Below are positions 1 through 5,380 of a stretch of 8,353 bases of DNA, piece after piece; the first letter of the stretch is position 1, and each line of letters starts with the position of its first letter. Source of the stretch: Spirochaetota bacterium (GTDB lineage: Bacteria > Spirochaetota > UBA4802 > UB4802); contig JAGYNX010000080.1 in the NCBI GenBank assembly GCA_018399855.1, positions 1 through 8,353 on the forward strand, in the 5' to 3' direction. The notes under the pieces were generated by a model, which did not search any database, had not been told where the DNA came from, and worked only from the letters and a program-made list of their open reading frames with translations. A program made the translations under genes and the position numbers.

Positions 1-1330
1 TTCTGTTCCAAAGATTCCCCCCATACCTGGTGTGGAGCTTGATGGTATTACCACGCTGCAGTCAATGAAAGATGCTGATTACCTGAGAAAGGTTCGTGAT
101 GAAAAGAAGATCAAGAAGGCTGTTGTTATTGGCGGTGGGCTTATTGGTATTGAAACATGTGAAGCCCTGCAGCTTGCGGGTATAGAGATTACCGTTATAG
201 AACTTTTACCGCAACTGCTTACTTTCTTAGACTGGGAAATGGCAAAGATTGTAGAAAACCATGTGAAAAGCAATAATGCAAACGTTATTACTGATAATGG
301 CGTGGCGGAGTTTCTTGGAGAAAACGGAAAGCTTACCGGTGTAAAGCTGCAGAATGGTATTGAACTGCCATGTGAACTTGCGGTTGTGGCTATCGGTGTT
401 AACCCGAATGTGAAAATCGCGAAAGAAGCTGGTATTGATCTTGGTGAAGTGGGTGGTATAAAGGTAAACGAATACATGCAGACATCCGACCCCGATGTGT
501 ACGCGTCAGGTGACTGCGTGGAAGTAAAAAATATTATAACAGGAAAGCAGGTGCATGCCCCCTACGGTGACCTTGCCAACCTTGAAGGACGTGTTGCCGG
601 GGAAAATGCCATATTGGGCAACACCGTTACGTTCCCTGGTACCATTCAGACCGGTATCTGCAAGGTTTTTGAATACGGTGCGGGTGCCACCGGTTTATCA
701 GAAACAAACGCCCGTAAACTGGGATATGATATCGAAACCGTGATAAACGCGAGTCCTGATAAGCCGGGCTTCATGGAAGGTTTACTCCTGGTAACCAAGA
801 TGGTAGCTGATAAGAAAACCGGCAAGGTGCTTGGCGCGCAGTGCATAGGTCCCGGCGATGTCAGTAAGCAGGTTGCGCAGTGGGCAATGGCCCTGAAGGG
901 CGGGCTGACGGTGGAAGACCTGGTGAATTCAGACCTGCCATACGCGCCACCGTTCTCACTTGCCATTGATCACTTTATTGCCACCAACCACATCATGCAG
1001 AACAAGCTGAAAGGCCGCATGACGGGTATATACAGCTGTGAAGTGAAGAGCAAGCTTGATAAGGGTGAGAAACCATTCCTCCTGGATGCCCGTGGGCCTG
1101 ATGAATATGAAGAGATGCGTCTTGGTATTGGAGAAGCGCTCATACCCATCGGTGCACTGAGGAACAGGCTTAATGAAATCCCTGAAGATAAGAATACAGA
1201 AATAATATGCTATTGCAAGATATCTCTTCGTGGTTACGAAGCTGCCCGTGTGCTGGAAGGGAATGGTTATACGAACGTGAAGGTAATGGAAGGCGGTATC
1301 ATGGCCTGGCCGTTCCCACGTGAAAAGTAA
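1..1330 (+). CDS. CoA-disulfide/persulfide reductase-type flavoprotein with C-terminal rhodanese domain (5' end missing)
   Basis: This is a pyridine nucleotide-disulfide oxidoreductase fused to a rhodanese domain. The frame is open to the left edge (first whole codon at 2), and the first visible residues (VPKIPPIPGVELDGI) already match the interior of the family, so the true start, the first FAD-binding motif and the redox-active N-terminal cysteine lie outside. Visible parts in order are an NAD(P)H-binding Rossmann fold with GGGLIGIE (nt 131-154), the second FAD motif YASGDC (nt 500-517), the dimerisation domain with YAPPFS (nt about 941-958), and a rhodanese domain from about nt 1050 whose loop CKISLR puts the likely active cysteine at nt 1214-1216. 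Characterised relatives with this architecture are CoA-disulfide reductase-rhodanese proteins and NADH-dependent persulfide reductase (Npsr), which reduce CoA disulfide, CoA persulfide or polysulfide in the cytoplasm. The family is secure. The substrate is not settled without the N-terminus. Confidence 0.9.
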   Translation, partial: SVPKIPPIPGVELDGITTLQSMKDADYLRKVRDEKKIKKAVVIGGGLIGIETCEALQLAGIEITVIELLPQLLTFLDWEMAKIVENHVKSNNANVITDNGVAEFLGENGKLTGVKLQNGIELPCELAVVAIGVNPNVKIAKEAGIDLGEVGGIKVNEYMQTSDPDVYASGDCVEVKNIITGKQVHAPYGDLANLEGRVAGENAILGNTVTFPGTIQTGICKVFEYGAGATGLSETNARKLGYDIETVINASPDKPGFMEGLLLVTKMVADKKTGKVLGAQCIGPGDVSKQVAQWAMALKGGLTVEDLVNSDLPYAPPFSLAIDHFIATNHIMQNKLKGRMTGIYSCEVKSKLDKGEKPFLLDARGPDEYEEMRLGIGEALIPIGALRNRLNEIPEDKNTEIICYCKISLRGYEAARVLEGNGYTNVKVMEGGIMAWPFPREK

Positions 1331-1335
1331 TCCCA

Positions 1336-1352
1336 TACTACAATTTGTAGTA
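1336..1352. repeat. 17-bp palindrome just after the flavoprotein stop codon
   Basis: The sequence is an exact inverted repeat, TACTACAA-T-TTGTAGTA, starting six bases after the stop codon. In RNA it could form a 6-bp stem with a 5-nt AATTT loop. It has no T-tract, so it is not itself a terminator. It could be a 3'-UTR hairpin upstream of the real terminator or a protein-binding site. Its role is unknown. Confidence 0.4.
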
Positions 1353-1367
1353 CACATATTATCCCTT

Positions 1368-1400
1368 AAATCCCCCTGTTCCCACAGGGGGATTTTTTTT
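1368..1400 (+). terminator. Rho-independent terminator of the flavoprotein gene
   Basis: A perfect 12-bp stem (AAATCCCCCTGT at 1368-1379 with ACAGGGGGATTT at 1384-1395) encloses a 4-nt loop TCCC and is followed by five more T (eight T in all from 1393). It ends transcription from the plus-strand gene 38 bases upstream. Read on the minus strand, the T-tract after the stem is only three bases and lies within the pairing, so it is a weaker stop for the convergent yhhN transcript. Confidence 0.93.
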
Positions 1401-1424
1401 GTACAAGTAAAAAGGTGCCGCAGA

Positions 1425-2096
1425 TTAGAAAAACCCTGTGCTCATGGCGATTAACAGTTGCCCGGAGTAATACATGGAGAGGCTGATACGGTTGTACTTG
1501 ACTGGTTTCCAGAACCTGTTCAGCGCGATGAAGATGTCAGATATGTAGAATAAGCCGGCACCTATGGTAAGCATCCACGCCTGGGTGCTGTTAAAAAATG
1601 ATCCCTCGAAAGTGGATACCGCCCGGTTTACCATGAGGCTGATGATGAGTATATAAGCAAGCACAGATACTTTCATGTCGCCAAGTCCGGGATAGAGAAA
1701 GACATACAGTGCAGCTCCAATGGCAAGGAGAATTCCGCCACTTAACAGGTCAATACCGCATTGAAAGCCACTGTACACGGTGAAGATTATTGCATATACG
1801 ATATGTGCAAGCAGAAACAATACCAGGCCAATTCTGAAGGCCTTTTGAGATTCGTTCATGAACATGAGGGAGACGTCACCCCCCATTGAAAGTAACAGGC
1901 CGCCAGTTATCGCCAGTGTATATGACTGGACGAACTGTCCATCCCTCGACAGGGAGAGCAGTGCTACTGCGATGAGAATTGAAGTACAGACGGGCTTGAT
2001 TACGTATATCTGCTTCATTTTGAAAGTAAATTCAGCCCTGATCAGGAAAAACACCAGTACGGCTAAAACCGGGATGAGTACATGGTACGGGGTCAT
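1425..2096 (-). CDS. yhhN: YhhN (TMEM86) family membrane protein, probable lysoplasmalogenase
   Basis: This 223-residue polytopic membrane protein belongs to the YhhN/TMEM86 family. Characterised members hydrolyse the vinyl-ether bond of lysoplasmalogens, giving a fatty aldehyde and a glycerophospho-base. Family landmarks are Lys34-Pro35 in the second hydrophobic segment, GGD (72-74), FLLAHIVY (94-101), and the late GLFYISDIFIALNRF segment with Ser186-Asp187. The hydrophobicity suggests about eight membrane helices, and the length is usual for the family. The ATG at 2094-2096 is chosen because GGAGG lies five bases before it and a strong promoter (2128-2156) lies just upstream. An in-frame TTG at 2154-2156 falls inside the -35 box of that promoter, and an ATG at 2106-2108 has no Shine-Dalgarno sequence. 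The gene converges on the flavoprotein gene and lies 75 bases downstream of larA on the same strand. The family is certain; the activity here is inferred and would require plasmalogen-type lipids. Confidence 0.87.
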   Translation of the reverse strand: MTPYHVLIPVLAVLVFFLIRAEFTFKMKQIYVIKPVCTSILIAVALLSLSRDGQFVQSYTLAITGGLLLSMGGDVSLMFMNESQKAFRIGLVLFLLAHIVYAIIFTVYSGFQCGIDLLSGGILLAIGAALYVFLYPGLGDMKVSVLAYILIISLMVNRAVSTFEGSFFNSTQAWMLTIGAGLFYISDIFIALNRFWKPVKYNRISLSMYYSGQLLIAMSTGFF

Positions 2097-2098
2097 GG

Positions 2099-2106
2099 CT
2101 CCCTCC
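2099..2106 (-). promoter_or_regulatory. Shine-Dalgarno site that fixes the yhhN start
   Basis: On the minus strand GGAGGGAG precedes the ATG at 2096, with five bases between GGAGG and the start codon. It overlaps the alternative upstream ATG (2106-2108), which has no such site of its own, so translation should begin at 2096. Confidence 0.75.
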
Positions 2107-2127
2107 ATTGTTGCATTAATTTTGTGA

Positions 2128-2156
2128 ATTATATGGGTAATACGGTAGAAGGTCAA
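2128..2156 (-). promoter_or_regulatory. Near-consensus sigma-70 promoter for yhhN
   Basis: On the minus strand TTGACC (2151-2156, five of six consensus bases) is followed after exactly 17 bases by TATAAT (2128-2133, six of six). Transcription would begin near 2121, leaving a leader of about 25 bases that contains the GGAGG site. This is the best promoter in the window. It means yhhN can be expressed independently of larA upstream. Confidence 0.8.
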
Positions 2157-2171
2157 GCAAATGACAGAATG

Positions 2172-3431
2172 TTATTCAGTAAAGGGGATTACCATGGGGC
2201 CTTCAGGCAATATGGCAATACGACAATCATCACCATGTGCTGACATAATGGTGTCAATACATTCCTGTACGTCGTTACATGGATGCAGGTGCGCGTTTTT
2301 AACGGTGGAGGGTGCAAGGGAAGAATACAGGTGTACATTCGCGTGTTCCAGTATCTTGCACAGTGCCTGCACCTGCCACTGGTCGTAGCGTGCGAACCCG
2401 TCCTGCCTGATAGTTGAGAGAATTTTTGCAGGGGAAGACTGCTCAATGAGCATTTGCCCGAATTCACCATGTGCGGGAATACCGTCACGGCACTCCGCAA
2501 CGCAGAGTATTGTTCCACCCTTGCGGACAACGCGGGAGGCTGCGCTCATTCCCTTGACCGACTGGTAAAGGTTTTGGTCAAGTGGATATCCGCTGTTGGT
2601 GGTAATTACAAGGTCGTAGTTGCTGCTGCATGGCAGCATGGCGTGTTTGGAAACAAACTGGGCCCCCTTCCTGTGTGAAGCTATTACGTCCCCCGCGAAT
2701 ATACCTGTTATCTCTTTTCGGGAATTTAATGCAACATTAACTGATAGATGGGGTTTCATCATCATGGCGGCTTCAACTGCCATATCCTGTACTGGATTGT
2801 GTTCAAGTACTCCCCAGGTGCTTTTGGGATGATCGATGCGAGTTGCATTATGAAAATGCATTATTGATTCAATGCCTGCAATACCCGGCATGATAGACTT
2901 CGGACCACCACTGAAACCCGCGAAAAAGTGGGGTTCAATGAAACCGGTTACAATGCGTATGTCCGCTTCGCAGTAATCCCTGTTCAGGTACACGGGAGCA
3001 CCTGTTGTGGTTCCACCTGAATAATGCAATGTTGTATCATCAAAGGCGTCGTGATTGATTATGGTGAAATGGCTGACTATATCATTTCCCAGCATAGCTC
3101 GAAGCTCGTCCCCAGTGTTTGACCTGTGTGAACCGGTTGCAATCACTATTTTTATACGAGGGTCAGGAACCGGTGCAAGAAGTTCTTGTAACCATGAAAT
3201 GATCACACCTGTGGGAGTAGGTCGGGTAATGTCGTTCACAACAATGGCTACGGATGAATCGGAATTAATTTTTTTTATAAGTGTCTTATATTCTTCCGTA
3301 TCAGAAATGACTGCAGGTGCATACGTGTTAATATCATCAATTCCTGGTACTGGATTTGGTGACAGCACATGGGCGTCTTCCGGAACTTTTATGTGTAAAA
3401 ATGATTTTCCGTATGGAATTTGTATCTTCAT
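2172..3431 (-). CDS. larA: Nickel-dependent lactate racemase family protein (LarA-like 2-hydroxyacid racemase/epimerase)
   Basis: LarA enzymes interconvert the stereoisomers of 2-hydroxyacids by hydride transfer through a nickel-pincer nucleotide bound in the cytoplasmic enzyme. Counting from the ATG at 3429-3431 the protein has 419 residues, close to the 424 of Lactiplantibacillus LarA. The sequence shows NDITRPTP (66-73), IATGSHR with His102, EPHFFAGFSGGPKS with His168 and Lys178, His194 in the MHFHN segment, HNPVQD, and YQSVKG (289-294). The spacing of the three histidines and the lysine equals that of LarA His108, His174, Lys184 and His200, so the nickel and pincer-lysine positions all appear intact. 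A second in-frame ATG at 3459-3461 would add MCIIIDNYNI; neither start has a Shine-Dalgarno site. The shorter one is preferred because MKIQIPYGK is where family members usually begin. The larB, larC and larE maturation genes are not in the window. Family members act on lactate, malate, phenyllactate or sugar acids, so the substrate is open. Confidence 0.88.
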   Translation of the reverse strand: MKIQIPYGKSFLHIKVPEDAHVLSPNPVPGIDDINTYAPAVISDTEEYKTLIKKINSDSSVAIVVNDITRPTPTGVIISWLQELLAPVPDPRIKIVIATGSHRSNTGDELRAMLGNDIVSHFTIINHDAFDDTTLHYSGGTTTGAPVYLNRDYCEADIRIVTGFIEPHFFAGFSGGPKSIMPGIAGIESIMHFHNATRIDHPKSTWGVLEHNPVQDMAVEAAMMMKPHLSVNVALNSRKEITGIFAGDVIASHRKGAQFVSKHAMLPCSSNYDLVITTNSGYPLDQNLYQSVKGMSAASRVVRKGGTILCVAECRDGIPAHGEFGQMLIEQSSPAKILSTIRQDGFARYDQWQVQALCKILEHANVHLYSSLAPSTVKNAHLHPCNDVQECIDTIMSAHGDDCRIAILPEGPMVIPFTE

Positions 3432-3435
3432 TATG

Positions 3436-3454
3436 TTATAATTATCAATTATAA
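3436..3454. promoter_or_regulatory. 19-bp palindrome upstream of larA, candidate operator
   Basis: TTATAATT-ATC-AATTATAA is an exact inverted repeat with 8-bp arms and a 3-bp centre. It lies four bases upstream of the preferred larA ATG and overlaps a minus-strand TATAAT (3448-3453). The position suits a repressor site. Half-sites of this kind are typical of Fur/PerR-type and some NikR boxes, but the arm spacing fits neither exactly. AT-rich DNA produces such palindromes by chance, so this is only a candidate. Confidence 0.4.
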
Positions 3455-3473
3455 TACACATTAAAATGCAAGT

Positions 3474-3479
3474 ATTATA
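3474..3479 (-). promoter_or_regulatory. Possible -10 element for larA
   Basis: On the minus strand this reads TATAAT, which would start transcription near 3467 and give a leader of about 36 bases to the preferred larA ATG. No good -35 hexamer lies at the right distance: the base-pair positions 17 bases upstream read TTCTTG. A second TATAAT at 3448-3453 is closer to the gene. The larA promoter is therefore only approximately placed. Confidence 0.3.
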
Positions 3480-3555
3480 AATCTTGTACTGTAACGCAAG
3501 AAGAAGTTTAGTTGTAATTTGACTTGTATTTTCATGATATATTTTGCTATGAGAT

Positions 3556-3561
3556 TATAAT
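3556..3561 (+). promoter_or_regulatory. Possible -10 element for the PEPCK-like gene
   Basis: TATAAT here would place the transcription start near 3568, about 18 bases before the ATG at 3586 and just ahead of the ribosome-binding site. No matching -35 is visible at normal spacing; TTGACT at 3519-3524 is too far away. A TATATT at 3538-3543 is an alternative. The element is plausible because the gene faces away from larA and must have a promoter in this spacer. Confidence 0.3.
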
Positions 3562-3571
3562 TTTAATAAAA

Positions 3572-3578
3572 AAAGGAA
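3572..3578 (+). promoter_or_regulatory. Ribosome-binding site of the PEPCK-like gene
   Basis: AAAGGAA ends seven bases before the ATG at 3586, a normal Shine-Dalgarno arrangement, which supports this start for the 584-residue protein. Confidence 0.65.
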
Positions 3579-3585
3579 ATAAACC

Positions 3586-5340
3586 ATGCTTGAAAGCTAC
3601 AAGATAATTGATAAAAAGGTTATTCTGAGAATGCGGGGAAAGATCTATGATACCTCTGAAGAACTCATCGATGGAGGTGTTTTTAGAGAGATACTTCACC
3701 GGGCAATCTGGCAGCTTGTTGAGAAAAAATCAATTCTTATCAGGATATTTGAAAATGACTCACCTGGAGAAGAGGACATTGCTGTCCTGGTAAATACGTT
3801 GAAACGACTCACAAAAAATACCGCGGAAGAAGTACAGAAACTATATCCCAAATCAGCACAGTTTTTCAAGCATCCGTCACTTTTCAGTGATTTTGTAGAA
3901 TTTATCTATAACTTCTGGAGAGGATTTGAGCGGTATGTGCTGTGTGATTCAATAGAAGGTGACTCAATTGATCAGCGTCCATACAGGGCATTTAATGACA
4001 CGGTGGGGACACTTGCACAGCTTATGCGTAAAACATACAGGGACATAGAGGAAAACCTTACGGGAACACATCCACGCGTCTACAGGCAGGTGGAAGCGGG
4101 TGCAGCCTTTGGTTCAATTTCAATTCCAGTAAATACTGATTATCCTGATGGAACATTTGGAAAATTAAAATCAATCCAGGTTATCCGCCAGGTGATGATG
4201 AACCCGCCCTTGATACTGGAACCGAAAATGAATAAGCGAACTGGTTCATTTGTGAAAATCGATGTTAATCCATTATCTACTATACAGCTGAACAGTGATG
4301 AGTGGATTTGTTATCCGGCAAGGGTGGGTCATCTTATAATACATGTGTATATTCACGAGAAATTTTATGAGCTTGGTTTCACACTGTGCAACCTGTTTGA
4401 TATTGCTGATGATGACGAGGTTGAACGACAGCCGGATGGCGTGTATCTCTTTGGGGTTCCTGGTGATGAGCTGGATACCCTGGCTGAATATCCTACAGTA
4501 TTTTATGATGATGAAAAGAACAACATCATGGTTGCCGCATGCCCGAACAGGGATGAGTTCGGTTATTTCGGTTACCTGAAAAAGATGATGCTCACCCTTC
4601 ACAATGCCATTAAGATGAAGCAGGGGATAATGCCTTTCCATGGTGCTCTTATGGAAATTATTCTCAGAAATGGGAAAGAAGCCACCATGCTTCTTATCGG
4701 TGACTCGGGTGCTGGTAAATCAGAGACTCTTGAAGCCATGCGTAATATCGGTGCTGAATTGATCAGTGATATTATAATAATCGCAGATGACATGGGTTCA
4801 CTGGAGATTGACGATAAAGGGAATATTATTGGATATGGTACCGAGATCGGTGCATTTCTGAGAATTGATGATCTTAAACCGGGATACGCATTTGGACAGA
4901 TGGACCGTTCAATTATTATGAGTGCCGGACAGACAAATGCCCGGATTGTGCTTCCGGTAACCAGCTATGAGAATGTGACAAAAGGTTTTACTATTGATTA
5001 TATCCTTTACGCGAATAATTACGAGGAAATTGATGAAGACCATCCTATTCTCGAGCGTTTTGATAATGCTGAAAAAGCATTGTCAGTATTCAAGGAAGGG
5101 ACAGTCATGAGTAAGGGAACAACCACTACAACAGGAATAGTCCATTCATACTTTGCGAATATATTCGGTCCCCCTTCATATAAAAAGCTGCATGATGCTA
5201 TAGCGGAACGTTATTTCAAGGCTTTCTTCCAGAAGAGTCTTTTTGTGGGACAGATGAGAACACGGCTGGGTATGGCAGGTTATGAACAGGAAGGTCCAGA
5301 AATGGCGGCCAGGGAAGTTTTGAAGGTAATTGGTTCTTAA
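3586..5340 (+). CDS. PEP carboxykinase/HPr kinase-like P-loop protein with long unknown N-terminal region
   Basis: The protein has 584 residues. The C-terminal half (about 320-584) follows the ATP-dependent PEP carboxykinase fold: Lys332-Lys333 in GYLKKMMLTLHN (metal-binding lysine position), His352 in MPFHGA, the P-loop GDSGAGKS (372-379), Asp401-Asp402 in IIIIADD, Glu420 in GTEIGAF, and Arg453 in NARIVLP. A late stretch SYFANIFGPP matches the PEPCK region FSACFGAPF. The P-loop itself reads more like HPr kinase (GDSG-GKSE) than PEPCK (GLSGTGKT). Residues 1-225 are largely helical, rich in charged residues, and match no domain I recognise; the usual PEPCK N-terminal substrate-binding motif is not apparent. 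It may be a cytoplasmic ATP-dependent kinase or phosphotransferase, or a divergent carboxykinase; I cannot decide. It is followed 40 bases later by the CLC gene. The assignment to the PEPCK/HprK superfamily is firm, the reaction unknown. Confidence 0.8.
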   Translation: MLESYKIIDKKVILRMRGKIYDTSEELIDGGVFREILHRAIWQLVEKKSILIRIFENDSPGEEDIAVLVNTLKRLTKNTAEEVQKLYPKSAQFFKHPSLFSDFVEFIYNFWRGFERYVLCDSIEGDSIDQRPYRAFNDTVGTLAQLMRKTYRDIEENLTGTHPRVYRQVEAGAAFGSISIPVNTDYPDGTFGKLKSIQVIRQVMMNPPLILEPKMNKRTGSFVKIDVNPLSTIQLNSDEWICYPARVGHLIIHVYIHEKFYELGFTLCNLFDIADDDEVERQPDGVYLFGVPGDELDTLAEYPTVFYDDEKNNIMVAACPNRDEFGYFGYLKKMMLTLHNAIKMKQGIMPFHGALMEIILRNGKEATMLLIGDSGAGKSETLEAMRNIGAELISDIIIIADDMGSLEIDDKGNIIGYGTEIGAFLRIDDLKPGYAFGQMDRSIIMSAGQTNARIVLPVTSYENVTKGFTIDYILYANNYEEIDEDHPILERFDNAEKALSVFKEGTVMSKGTTTTTGIVHSYFANIFGPPSYKKLHDAIAERYFKAFFQKSLFVGQMRTRLGMAGYEQEGPEMAAREVLKVIGS

Positions 5341-5346
5341 CGAACA

Positions 5347-5362
5347 GGTATAGCACGATACC
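5347..5362 (+). other. Small hairpin between the PEPCK-like and CLC genes
   Basis: GGTAT and ATACC (5347-5351, 5358-5362) can pair around a 6-nt loop. There is no T-tract, so this is not a terminator and does not argue against cotranscription of the two genes. It could be an RNA processing or attenuation hairpin, or chance. Confidence 0.25.
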
Positions 5363-5380
5363 AGGCGGTTCAGGTTACGT

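Noticed and set aside
956..1357. Antisense reading frame of 133 codons over the flavoprotein end
   Set aside because: It overlaps a conserved rhodanese domain on the other strand and runs through the terminator side without a ribosome-binding site or recognisable protein features.
2097..2156. Longer YhhN N-terminus starting at the TTG at 2156 or the ATG at 2108
   Set aside because: The TTG overlaps the -35 box of a strong promoter and has no ribosome-binding site. The ATG at 2108 also lacks one, while the ATG at 2096 has GGAGG at the right distance.
3519..3543. TTGACT followed by TATATT as a promoter for the PEPCK-like gene
   Set aside because: The spacer is only 13 bases, too short for a sigma-70 promoter.
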